The notes under the pieces: model-generated
Seen by the model: the letters and a program-made list of their open reading frames with translations, nothing else
The model's database searches: none
What the model was told of the DNA's origin: nothing
Program-made: the position numbers and the translations under genes
Part shown: positions 23,214 through 31,008 of the stretch, piece after piece
Layout: each line of letters opens with the position of its first letter
How positions within the stretch are numbered: position 1 is the first letter of the stretch
NCBI RefSeq assembly: GCF_005222705.1
Contig: NZ_STGF01000031.1
Span: 1-64,000, forward strand
DNA from: Paenibacillus sp. SY21-1
Lineage (GTDB): Bacteria > Bacillota > Bacilli > Paenibacillales > Paenibacillaceae
Direction: 5' to 3'
Length of the DNA stretch: 64,000 bases

Positions 23214-23259
23214 AAATGGTGATCATTATCCACTGTGGATAAAAGATCGCCATTTTTGT
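23214..23259 (+). terminator. Terminator after the heme monooxygenase
   Basis: AAATGGTGATC and TTATCCA (23214-23232) pair, with small internal mismatches, with TGGATAA and GATCGCCATTT (23236-23255), followed by a T run. Its stem contains two facing DnaA-box-like sequences. Confidence 0.8.
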
Positions 23260-23318
23260 TTATATCCTCAGAGTCTTTGTGGATAATGTTGATGCATTGT
23301 TGATAATTTTGTGGATAA
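23226..23318. promoter_or_regulatory. Cluster of DnaA boxes upstream of radA
   Basis: Three perfect boxes TGTGGATAA (complement TTATCCACA) at 23234, 23278 and 23310, plus near matches TTATCCACT at 23226 and TGTTGATAA at 23298, all within 93 bp. The first two sites form a terminator stem, so only the three sites from 23278 on are free of that explanation. It may titrate DnaA or place radA and disA under DnaA control. Confidence 0.7.
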
Positions 23319-23452
23319 AGCTAAATGAATGAGGCGATTGTTTATATCTTTGCAGGATGTTTGGCCTTCTGAACAAGAACTGAACATTATGGGTTTATAG
23401 CCTGACGATAAAATGGTAAAATTGAGGTACTGTCGGAATTAAGGAGCGGAGC

Positions 23453-24820
23453 ATGGCTAAACCAAAAACTAAATTTGTATGTGCCGAATGCGGTACGGAG
23501 TCGGCGAAATGGCTGGGGAAATGTCCCGGCTGTCATGCGTGGAATTCCATGGTAGAGGAAAAGGAAACGGTCGTCAAAACAAAGGGCGTAGGGTTATCGT
23601 CTTTTCATGCGAAAGAAAAGCCCCAGTCCATCATACATATAGAAAGCGGGCAGGAGCCTCGCATTGAAACGAGAATGCTTGAGCTGAATCGCGTGCTCGG
23701 CGGAGGAGTCGTTCCAGGCTCGCTCATTTTGGTCGGAGGAGATCCCGGCATCGGCAAATCAACGCTTCTGCTGCAAACCTCGCATGCTCTGGCCGTAAAG
23801 GGCTTGCGCGTGCTGTATATTTCCGGCGAGGAATCCGTGAGACAGACGCGGCTGCGCGCTGATCGGCTTGGCGCGTTGACGGAGACGCTTTTTGTACTAT
23901 GCGAGACGAATATGGAGCAAATTAATGAAGCGATCGAATCGGTGGAGCCGGACTTCTTGGTTATCGATTCGATTCAGACGGTATACGATCCTAACGTGCA
24001 ATCTGCTCCAGGCAGCGTATCGCAGGTACGCGAATGTACCGCCCATTTCATGCGTGTTGCCAAGATTAAAGGAATAGCAACCGTGCTTGTCGGTCACGTT
24101 ACGAAGGAAGGGGCCATTGCTGGCCCCAGACTGCTTGAGCATATGGTCGATTGCGTGCTGTATTTCGAAGGAGAGCGCCATCATACATACCGGATTTTAC
24201 GCGCTGTAAAAAATCGGTTCGGCTCGACGAACGAAATCGGTATATTTGAGATGGGCGAAAAAGGGCTTCGCGAAGTAACCAATCCGTCCGAGCTGTTCCT
24301 GTCGGAGCGTCCGCTAGGTGTCGCCGGCTCGACGGTTGTCGCCAGCATGGAAGGCACCAGGCCGGTGCTCGTAGAGCTGCAGGCGCTGGTCGCAACGACC
24401 AACTTTCCATCGCCTCGCCGCATGTCGACGGGCTTTGATCATCACCGGATGGCGCTGATCATTGCGGTGCTCGAGAAAAGAAACGGCATGTTCCTGCAAA
24501 CGCAGGACGCTTATTTAAACGTAGCGGGCGGAGTCAAGCTGGATGAACCGGCGGTAGATCTTGCTGCGGCCGTATCGCTCGCTTCAAGCTTCCGTGATGC
24601 GGCTACGAAGCCGTATGATGTTATTTTTGGCGAGGTGGGTCTCACGGGAGAAGTGCGCGCAGTATCGCGTGCGGAGCAGCGTGTGAAGGAAGCGGAGAAG
24701 CTGGGCTTCAAAAGGGTAATTATGCCGGAGAAAAGCCTAAAGGGGTGGAAGCCGCCAGAAGGAATCGAGATTATAGGCGTCGGTACGGTGTCGGAAGCAC
24801 TTAAGGCAGCGCTTGGATAA
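23453..24820 (+). CDS. radA: DNA repair protein RadA
   Basis: A 455-residue RadA/Sms: N-terminal zinc finger (CAECGTESAKWLGKCPGC), RecA-like ATPase with GGDPGIGKST (Walker A), the RadA-specific KNRFG motif, and a C-terminal Lon-protease-like domain without the catalytic pair. It drives branch migration in recombination. It sits in the usual Bacillales place after clpC, here separated by the heme monooxygenase. disA follows 11 bases later. Confidence 0.97.
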   Translation: MAKPKTKFVCAECGTESAKWLGKCPGCHAWNSMVEEKETVVKTKGVGLSSFHAKEKPQSIIHIESGQEPRIETRMLELNRVLGGGVVPGSLILVGGDPGIGKSTLLLQTSHALAVKGLRVLYISGEESVRQTRLRADRLGALTETLFVLCETNMEQINEAIESVEPDFLVIDSIQTVYDPNVQSAPGSVSQVRECTAHFMRVAKIKGIATVLVGHVTKEGAIAGPRLLEHMVDCVLYFEGERHHTYRILRAVKNRFGSTNEIGIFEMGEKGLREVTNPSELFLSERPLGVAGSTVVASMEGTRPVLVELQALVATTNFPSPRRMSTGFDHHRMALIIAVLEKRNGMFLQTQDAYLNVAGGVKLDEPAVDLAAAVSLASSFRDAATKPYDVIFGEVGLTGEVRAVSRAEQRVKEAEKLGFKRVIMPEKSLKGWKPPEGIEIIGVGTVSEALKAALG

Positions 24821-24831
24821 GGGGGTAAATG

Positions 24832-25908
24832 ATGAAGGAACCTAGTCAGCAAGAAGTCATGAACCAGTTGTTGCAATTAGTCGCGCCAGGAACCCCTTTT
24901 CGGGATGGGCTTGAGAATGTGCTACGGGCCAAAACAGGAGCCTTGCTCGTTGTAGGCTACAGCCCGGAGGTCATGGAGGTTGTGGACGGCGGCTTCTCCA
25001 TTAATTGTGATTTTTCGCCGAACTATTTGTATGAGCTTGCCAAAATGGACGGAGCGATTATTCTAAGCGAGGATATGCGGCGCATATTATATGCCAATAC
25101 CCAGCTGATTCCTAACAGCTCGATTCCATCCATTGAAACAGGCATCAGGCACCGTACTGCCGAACGGGTAGCGAAGCAGACGGGCAAGCTGGTCGTATCC
25201 ATCTCGCAGCGCCGCAACATCATTACGCTGTATCAAGGACATTTGCGGTATTCGCTCAAGGATATTGGCGTTATTCTGACCAAAGCCAACCAAGCGATTC
25301 AGACCTTGGAGAAATACAAGGCGGTGCTCAAGCAATCGCTCACGAATTTGTCTGCGCTTGAGTTCGAGGAGCTGGTGACGCTGCAAGAAGTCGCGCATGT
25401 CATTCAGCGAATGGAAATGGTGCTGCGCATCAAGATGGAAATCAAACGCTATGTGAATGAGCTTGGCACAGAGGGCAGACTAATCAGCATGCAAATGGAG
25501 GAGCTGGTCGTCGGCGTTGAGGAGGATGCGTGGTATTTGCTCAAGGATTACGCCAAAGACAATTCCGATGAGAAGATACGAGAAATTCGCGCAGCCCTAA
25601 AAAAACTCAGCTCGGAGGAGCTGCTTGATTCGCCGCCTATCTTGCGGTTGATCGGTTATTCCCATCTGAACAACGTAAATGAGGAAGCTGTGTCGCCACG
25701 GGGTTACCGTCTTTTGAACAAAATCCCGCGTTTGCCGATTATGATCATGAATAATCTGGTTGAGCGTTTCGGACGCTTGCCGCATATTTTGATGGCCACA
25801 ATCGAGGAATTGGACGATGTTGAAGGTATTGGCGAAGTTAGGGCAAGAGCGATCAAGGAAGGTTTGAAGCGGATTCAAGAGCAGATGTTCATTGACAGGC
25901 AAATCTAA
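24832..25908 (+). CDS. disA: DNA-integrity scanning diadenylate cyclase DisA
   Basis: A 358-residue c-di-AMP synthase. The DAC domain carries DGA (KMDGAII) and RHR (GIRHRTAER), the catalytic motifs; a helical spine and a C-terminal helix-hairpin-helix (VEGIGEVRARAIKEG) bind branched DNA. It links DNA repair to c-di-AMP level and is held in check by RadA, its neighbour. The ATG at 24832 fits the GGGGG ribosome binding site better than the ATG three bases earlier. Confidence 0.97.
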   Translation: MKEPSQQEVMNQLLQLVAPGTPFRDGLENVLRAKTGALLVVGYSPEVMEVVDGGFSINCDFSPNYLYELAKMDGAIILSEDMRRILYANTQLIPNSSIPSIETGIRHRTAERVAKQTGKLVVSISQRRNIITLYQGHLRYSLKDIGVILTKANQAIQTLEKYKAVLKQSLTNLSALEFEELVTLQEVAHVIQRMEMVLRIKMEIKRYVNELGTEGRLISMQMEELVVGVEEDAWYLLKDYAKDNSDEKIREIRAALKKLSSEELLDSPPILRLIGYSHLNNVNEEAVSPRGYRLLNKIPRLPIMIMNNLVERFGRLPHILMATIEELDDVEGIGEVRARAIKEGLKRIQEQMFIDRQI

Positions 25909-25996
25909 ATCCCATACAATGGATGGAATGTAGTCCTATAGCGTCGGATGATAGGCGCTGGGGCTTTTGGGGCATAGTAGAGAAGAGGTGGAACAG

Positions 25997-26743
25997 ATGA
26001 TAACTAAGTCGATACCGAGCCTTCTCACGGTGGGGAACCTATTCCTTGGAGTAATCGCCATCATTCTTGTTTTTAATGAAAAGCCGGATACAGCCGCCAT
26101 GATGGTGCTTATCGCCATGCTGCTTGATGGTGTGGACGGCCGCGTCGCTCGGGCGCTTAACGCTCAAAGTGAATTCGGCAAGGAACTGGATTCGCTATCC
26201 GATGTCATTTCGTTTGGGGTCGCTCCGGCCTTTATTATGTACGTCGTTGCTTTTCAAGAGCTTAATCCGGCTTTCGCCTGGATCGTGACAGCGCTTTTTC
26301 CGATATGCGGGGCGTTGCGCCTTGCCCGGTTCAATGTCATTTCAAGTGCGCCCGGTTATTTCATCGGCTTGCCTATTCCGGCTGCGGGCGGCGTGCTGGC
26401 CACGCTTGCTTTGTTTAAAGAGGATATTTCGGTAGCCGTCCTGCTTACGTCAACATTAGTGCTGTCCATTCTCATGGTCAGTACAATCAAATATCCGAAT
26501 TTCAAAAAAGTCGGTATTCCGAAAAGCGCAATCTGGGTTGTTCCGATCGTGATTATCGTAGCGATTGTGCTGGGCTTGTTGTTTGAAAGTCAGCTGTCCA
26601 AAATTTTATTTATTCCGTTGCTGCTATACGCGCTGTACGGCTTAAAAAAAAACGTTGATCGCAGACTCAAAAAACGTTCTCGCAAGCGCGGCAAACGCTC
26701 GGATCAGCCGGAGGAGCCGGTACAATCCGAAAAGCCCGCTTGA
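25997..26743 (+). CDS. pssA: CDP-diacylglycerol-serine O-phosphatidyltransferase
   Basis: A 248-residue membrane enzyme that makes phosphatidylserine, the precursor of phosphatidylethanolamine. The CDP-alcohol phosphatidyltransferase motif is complete: DGVDGRVARALNAQSEFGKE followed by LDSLSD. It has six to eight hydrophobic segments and a strongly basic C-terminus (RRLKKRSRKRGKR). Start at ATG 25997 after AGAGGTGG; an in-frame start upstream at 25967 has no ribosome binding site. Confidence 0.93.
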   Translation: MITKSIPSLLTVGNLFLGVIAIILVFNEKPDTAAMMVLIAMLLDGVDGRVARALNAQSEFGKELDSLSDVISFGVAPAFIMYVVAFQELNPAFAWIVTALFPICGALRLARFNVISSAPGYFIGLPIPAAGGVLATLALFKEDISVAVLLTSTLVLSILMVSTIKYPNFKKVGIPKSAIWVVPIVIIVAIVLGLLFESQLSKILFIPLLLYALYGLKKNVDRRLKKRSRKRGKRSDQPEEPVQSEKPA

Positions 26744-26764
26744 TTGTACTCGCTACAAAAAAAA

Positions 26765-26808
26765 GAAGTCCGAAATCACTAAATCGTGGTTTCGGGCTTC
26801 TTTTTTTG
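26765..26808. terminator. Bidirectional terminator after pssA
   Basis: GAAGTCCGAAATCAC (26765-26779) pairs with GTGGTTTCGGGCTTC (26786-26800), flanked by A and T runs. It can stop pssA transcripts and minus-strand transcripts from the recombinase. Confidence 0.92.
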
Positions 26809-26809
26809 T

Positions 26810-27081
26810 TTAAATGCATGAAGGAAGCTGTCGGACGCCGGATGCAGAAGGGCGAGCGCTATTTTTGCTCACGTTAAAAGTATTTACTGAAAAAATAAGT
26901 TGCAAGAACAATCGAATTAGCGCAAATTTTCTAAAATTACCCTTTTGCATGCAGGTTAAACCAGTGCTTTCGCGCCAAACTAATAGTAAAGTAGAGGAAT
27001 ACCCGGCATTAAGAAAACGTTAAATGTACGGGAAAGCTCCGCAAAACACGGATTAAAGGGCGGGCAAATGCCGGTATTTTA
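26810..27081. other. Gene-free stretch before the recombinase element
   Basis: About 270 A/T-rich bases with no gene, terminator or clear promoter that I can support. Short open frames here lack ribosome binding sites. Confidence 0.6.
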
Positions 27082-27109
27082 GGATGTCGCATAATATCAG
27101 TTATACGAC
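27082..27109 (+). repeat. Left dif-like inverted site
   Basis: 28 bp identical to the reverse complement of 28205-28232. Within it and the next two bases (27084-27111) are arm ATGTCGCATAA, a 6-bp centre TATCAG, and arm TTATACGACAT; the arms are inverted repeats in 10 of 11 positions. The left arm shares CGCATAA with the XerC arm of E. coli dif. Confidence 0.85.
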
Positions 27110-27219
27110 ATAATGAGACAAAAGTACGATGAATTCTGTCTAATCAGTATAAGCTAAATGTCCCGAATTTACAAATCAAACCAATACAAAATAATTCTTT
27201 TGAACTATAAACTAGGGGA

Positions 27220-28179
27220 TCAGATGTAGCGTGCCAGCAAGTCCTGTACATAATCCGGCGCTGATTTGGCCAACTGCTCGACTGTATGCAAATACCTTTG
27301 AGTCGTGTTGATATGTGAGTGGCCTAATGTTTCTTGAACTTGCTGCAAAGATGCCCCGTTAAGCAGCGCAAAGGTGGCATTCGTATGGCGCAGCCAGTGC
27401 GGAGTCGCTTGTTTCTCAAGCCCGCTCTGCAAGCAAGCGCTTTTAATAATGCGTTCCACCTGCCGAGGCGTCAGTGCAAATAACCGGGAGTCCTGATTGC
27501 TTGGTATTCCTGTTGATTGTGCGTATTCCCCCAGCATGGTCCATAACACTTTGGGAATTTTGATTTCGCGAATTTTCCCGCCTTTCCCCTTCGTAATGGT
27601 AAGCCAGACGGTGGATTCTGAAGCGTCGGCATAAAAATCCTTCCATTGGACTGAGCAAAGCTCAGAGACCCGCAAACCCAGCAGCAGCAAAGTCAAGCAT
27701 ATCAAATAATCACGCTTATTTTGCGTTTGGAAATAGCTTAGCAGCCTCCCTGCCTCATTTTTCGTCAAAAAGTGTTTTTTGCTGGTCAAAGGGATTGAAG
27801 GCAATCGAACGCTAGTCGTCGGATTATGTTTAAAGATAGCGATATTAGGGTCGCTCCCCCATTTGTACAAGGATTTTAGCGGAGCGACATTCGCGCAGAC
27901 GGTCGCCGGAGCAAGCGTCAGCTCAGGGCGGGTCGTGCCTGGCGTCGACAAATACAACCGATAGGCTTCAATTTCCTTCCATGTAACTGAGTGCAAGCTC
28001 CTGTCCCCGATAAAGTGTCGAAAACGGTTAATCGCACGTTGATAGCCTTTATATGTATGCGGTGAACGGCTTCGGTTAACAAGAAACATCTGTACAATCT
28101 GGTCATCGCTCATCTTGCTTTTGTTAGCTGCTTTTATTGCGGGAAGCTCGTTGTTTTCTTTGTAAGGAATCATTCTCAT
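27220..28179 (-). CDS. XerC/D-type tyrosine recombinase
   Basis: A 319-residue recombinase. It has an N-terminal SAM-like DNA-binding domain (about 25-115) and a catalytic domain with the Arg of LLGLRVSELC, HxxR in PHWLRHTNAT, the His of LGHSHINTTQ and the nucleophile Tyr in QRYLHT, so all key residues are present. Its size and motifs fit the XerC/XerD/TnpI group. The ATG at 28179 follows GAGGGGG by ten bases. It lies between two inverted 28-bp sites that are probably its substrates. It is not the usual housekeeping xerC/xerD by context; that it inverts its own segment is inference. Confidence 0.9.
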   Translation of the reverse strand: MRMIPYKENNELPAIKAANKSKMSDDQIVQMFLVNRSRSPHTYKGYQRAINRFRHFIGDRSLHSVTWKEIEAYRLYLSTPGTTRPELTLAPATVCANVAPLKSLYKWGSDPNIAIFKHNPTTSVRLPSIPLTSKKHFLTKNEAGRLLSYFQTQNKRDYLICLTLLLLGLRVSELCSVQWKDFYADASESTVWLTITKGKGGKIREIKIPKVLWTMLGEYAQSTGIPSNQDSRLFALTPRQVERIIKSACLQSGLEKQATPHWLRHTNATFALLNGASLQQVQETLGHSHINTTQRYLHTVEQLAKSAPDYVQDLLARYI

Positions 28180-28185
28180 GCTGCA

Positions 28186-28214
28186 TTAACCCCCTCTTGT
28201 TGTGGTCGTATAAC
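28186..28214 (+). promoter_or_regulatory. Possible promoter reading out of the recombinase cassette
   Basis: TTAACC (28186-28191), 17 bp, TATAAC (28209-28214), facing the HD-GYP gene. The -35 lies inside the cassette and the -10 inside the right dif-like site. After inversion the -35 would become GTACTT. Both hexamers are imperfect. Confidence 0.35.
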
Positions 28215-28232
28215 TGATATTATGCGACATCC
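28205..28232 (-). repeat. Right dif-like inverted site
   Basis: Exact reverse complement of the left site over 28 bp; similarity stops at both edges. It begins 25 bp upstream of the recombinase start codon, so it must overlap or lie between the gene and its promoter. Confidence 0.85.
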
Positions 28233-28323
28233 TTCGCTAAGTGCTCTATTTATCGTGTTCGTTGTTGCGAATTGCGGCAACCAAATCAACCCAAGCAGGT
28301 AATTCAATCTCAAGGAGAAGAAG

Positions 28324-28956
28324 ATGAGCTTAAGATTCAAGCAAGCACCTGTGTATTTTTTGCAGAAAACCGATATTGGCAGTTGGATGAAATATTTAAT
28401 GTACAAGAGTCCGCTTACTTATCAACACTGCGTTCGCGTTGCGTTGCTGGCGGAAATCGTCGCTCCTTATTTGGATATATCTCAAGAAGAGGCGGGGGAT
28501 TTTGTACGGGGCTGTTACTTGCATGATCTAGGCAAGGTGAGGATTGCGAATGCGATTTTACATAAGACTGAGAAGCTGACAAAAAGAGAATGGGAGCTGC
28601 TCAAAAGACATCCTGCTCACGGCGAAGAGATTTTGTTGAATTACGGCTTGACGCATGTCGGTATCCTGCAAATTGTTCGCTATCACCATGAACGCTTCGA
28701 CGGCAAGGGATATCCTGACGGGTTGGCCGGTACGAGAATTCCTTATATGGCTCGCGCTTGCAATGTCCTCGACGCCTTCGACGCCATGCTGAACGACCGC
28801 CCTTACAGCTCGTCCAAATCCTTCGAGCAAGTAAGCGAAGAGATGTATAAGAATCGGAATATGCAGTTTGACGGCGAGATTGTAGACAAGCTGCTGGCTA
28901 TTTCGAGCGAAGAGATGGATCGCTACAGAGGCATTCATCCGTATCAGAGCCAATAG
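28324..28956 (+). CDS. HD-GYP domain protein, probable c-di-GMP phosphodiesterase
   Basis: A 210-residue single-domain HD-GYP protein. The metal-binding and catalytic signature is present: HDLGK, RHPAHGEE, then HHERFDGKGYPDGL. The family breaks down cyclic di-GMP (or cGAMP) to nucleotides. It has no sensor domain or membrane span. AAGGAG lies upstream of ATG 28324. It is the first gene to the right of the invertible cassette, and a possible promoter crosses the cassette edge. Confidence 0.88.
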   Translation: MSLRFKQAPVYFLQKTDIGSWMKYLMYKSPLTYQHCVRVALLAEIVAPYLDISQEEAGDFVRGCYLHDLGKVRIANAILHKTEKLTKREWELLKRHPAHGEEILLNYGLTHVGILQIVRYHHERFDGKGYPDGLAGTRIPYMARACNVLDAFDAMLNDRPYSSSKSFEQVSEEMYKNRNMQFDGEIVDKLLAISSEEMDRYRGIHPYQSQ

Positions 28957-29030
28957 CCGATCAAATCCTCTCGTCGACCTTCAGCACGCCAAGGGAGTCG
29001 TTGGGACGGCGAATATGCGCAATCAATAAA

Positions 29031-29068
29031 AAAACGGTATTGTCCAGCGCGCTGGATAATACCGTTTT
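29031..29068. terminator. Terminator after the HD-GYP gene
   Basis: A long stem, CGGTATTGTCCAGC with GCTGGATAATACCG, flanked by an A run and a T run. It works in principle in both directions. Confidence 0.9.
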
Positions 29069-29088
29069 TGTTGAAAATATAAGAATTC

Positions 29089-29252
29089 ATAAGCTGTCCA
29101 CTTATACACGGCTTATATTTCGATGCGAAACGGTAGCTTTGCAGCCGAAGAACGGCGATAGCCGTTTGCGTTTGATATATAAGACTCGAATTCCCAACAG
29201 AGGTCCGTCTTACACACACTTGCGTGAAACGAGCTTTTGCCGTGACATAGGC
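29089..29252 (+). ncRNA. Structured RNA-like element, copy B
   Basis: About 164 bp related to copy A (22611-22819) over most of its length, with the same ordered blocks and the identical 18-base stretch at 29225-29242. CTTATA (29101-29106) can pair with TATAAG (29178-29183), and AACGGC with GCCGTT keeps the central hairpin with changed bases. It lies after a strong terminator and before a convergent gene, so if transcribed it would be a free small RNA; strand is taken from copy A. No clear promoter is seen. Confidence 0.55.
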
Positions 29253-29290
29253 GGTGAGGCTTGCATGTGGCCAAACGGGTAAAGCCGAAC

Positions 29291-29686
29291 TCAGGTTAAA
29301 TTAAACAGTCCTAGCGTCGAGCATTTGTTGGATTCCTCTGCGATGACCTCATCCAGCTTAATGTCCAGATGATTGCATAGTGCAGTCATGTAAAACAGAT
29401 TGCGTCCCAGCTCAGCCTTCATCGCATCGCGGCATGGCTCGCAAACATCGCCGGTGAGATGACTCTGCAGGGTTTCCTTCGCATCCTCCAAGTTAGATTC
29501 CTTGATATATTGCTGCTTGCGGGCATTTAGTTCGATACAGCCGCAGTCCGTAACGGCTTTCGTTACAGCGCGATTAACGGCGGCGCCGGATTGGCCAAAC
29601 TTGGACATGACGTCCAGCAGACTGCGGTGCCTAAGCAGCAATTCGGATACCTGCTGCTGAAATTGATTCAACGTAGGAGCGCTCAT
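29291..29686 (-). CDS. Conserved Bacillales protein of unknown function
   Basis: A 131-residue helical protein (FQQQVSELLLRHRSLLDVM at the start) with Cys pairs in DCGCIEL and CEPCRDAMK, which may bind metal. I recall close relatives in Geobacillus and Paenibacillus annotated only as a domain of unknown function; a MazG-like fold has been suggested for them. It faces the rest of the operon. A start at ATG 29686 follows AAAGAGGTG. I assign no role. Confidence 0.75.
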   Translation of the reverse strand: MSAPTLNQFQQQVSELLLRHRSLLDVMSKFGQSGAAVNRAVTKAVTDCGCIELNARKQQYIKESNLEDAKETLQSHLTGDVCEPCRDAMKAELGRNLFYMTALCNHLDIKLDEVIAEESNKCSTLGLFNLT

Positions 29687-29861
29687 CGGTTACACCTCTT
29701 TCATCCATCTCGTATGAAGTAGTCTCACCTCCCATTATAAGCCTCGTGCCGGGTGTTTTCAAAATGTGAATTATGAGAAATTGCAAATGTTTGGATTTCC
29801 AGTCTCGTGGAGGGTTAGCCTGGACATTATTGGTTCATAATTGTAATGGAGGTGAGCCGTA

Positions 29862-30959
29862 ATGGTAAGAAGGATTATTCAAATCATGGGATTGATAGGC
29901 GGCGCGATAGGCGGCGGACAAGTATACGGATGGATGAATGGAGCGGTGTCGTGGTCAGGCTCTTCGCTTGGCTTGCTGCAGAAATCCGGCACTTATTACA
30001 TGAATGTGGCAATTGGCGCGGCTTTTGGCTTGATCGTTGCAACGATGCTTGCGGGCAAGATCATTCAGTTTATGCAGGAAGGTGTAGCTAAAACGGCAGC
30101 GCTGCCGCTGCGTCAGCTGTTCGCTGGAGCCGGCGGTCTGCTGGCCGGTTTGCTGCTTGCGGTGCTGCTGTATCCGTCCGTTGCCGAGCTGCCGGGCATA
30201 GGAGCCCTTTTGCCGGCTGTAATGATGCTGCTATTCGGTTACGCGGGCATGCAAATCGGTCTGCATAAGCAGGAGGAGCTGGCAAGCGGACTTGCGGCTG
30301 TTCTGGAAGCGAGGCGAGCGGTGCCTGAGGATCAAGACTCGCGGGGCTATGAGGAGCACAAGATACTGGATACGAGCGTCATTATAGACGGGCGGATCGC
30401 CGATATTTGTAAAACAGGCTTTATCGAGGGGACGCTTGTCATTCCGGAATTCGTGCTGGAGGAGCTGCAGCATATCGCGGATTCCTCCGATCTTCTGAAA
30501 CGGAACAGGGGCCGGCGGGGGCTTGACATTCTGAACAAGATTCAGAAAGAGCTGGATGTGAAGGTACTGATATACGAGGGCGACTTTGAAGAAATCGGCG
30601 AGGTCGACAGCAAGCTGGTGAAGCTGGCAAAGGCGCTGCACGGGAAAGTCGTGACGAACGATTTCAACCTGAACAAGGTGTGCGAGCTTCAAGGCGTATC
30701 GGTGCTGAACATCAACGATTTGGCCAATGCGGTCAAGCCGGTTGTGCTGCCCGGAGAGGAAATTGTCGTGCAGGTGATCAAGGACGGCAAGGAGCATGGG
30801 CAAGGCGTCGCTTATTTGGATGACGGCACGATGATCGTCGTAGAGGGCGGCAGAGAGTATATCGGCACGACGATGGAGGTATTGGTAACCAGCGTGCTGC
30901 AGACCTCTGCAGGCCGAATGATATTCGCCAAGCCCAAGCTGTTGGAAAAAGCGCTGTAA
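29862..30959 (+). CDS. yacL: Membrane PIN-TRAM protein YacL
   Basis: A 365-residue protein: four membrane helices in the first 135 residues, a PIN nuclease-type domain (KILDTSVIIDGRIADI through VVTNDFNLNKVCELQGV, with the acidic residues of the metal site), and a C-terminal TRAM RNA-binding domain (GVAYLDDGTMIVVEGG). It is probably an RNA-processing enzyme at the membrane; the substrate is unknown. The disA-yacL-ispD neighbourhood is the Bacillales norm. GGAGGTGA lies upstream of ATG 29862. Confidence 0.92.
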   Translation: MVRRIIQIMGLIGGAIGGGQVYGWMNGAVSWSGSSLGLLQKSGTYYMNVAIGAAFGLIVATMLAGKIIQFMQEGVAKTAALPLRQLFAGAGGLLAGLLLAVLLYPSVAELPGIGALLPAVMMLLFGYAGMQIGLHKQEELASGLAAVLEARRAVPEDQDSRGYEEHKILDTSVIIDGRIADICKTGFIEGTLVIPEFVLEELQHIADSSDLLKRNRGRRGLDILNKIQKELDVKVLIYEGDFEEIGEVDSKLVKLAKALHGKVVTNDFNLNKVCELQGVSVLNINDLANAVKPVVLPGEEIVVQVIKDGKEHGQGVAYLDDGTMIVVEGGREYIGTTMEVLVTSVLQTSAGRMIFAKPKLLEKAL

Positions 30960-31008
30960 CAAGGTATGATAGACATATTGTATCTAACAGCGTGAGGCAG
31001 GTTGAAGC

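Larger units (their letters stand above)
27082..28232. mobile_element. Recombinase cassette bounded by inverted dif-like sites
   Basis: A 1151-bp segment with identical 28-bp sequences at its ends in opposite orientation and a single tyrosine recombinase gene inside. The end sites look like Xer core sites. Inverted sites predict inversion of the segment rather than excision. No transposase, target-site duplication or cargo gene is seen. Confidence 0.7.

Noticed and set aside
23221..23232. TGATCATTATCC after the heme monooxygenase as a Fur box
   Set aside because: It is one arm of the terminator stem and matches only half of the Fur consensus.
26814..27023. A 69-codon open frame after pssA
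   Set aside because: It starts within the terminator tail, has no ribosome binding site and no recognisable domain.
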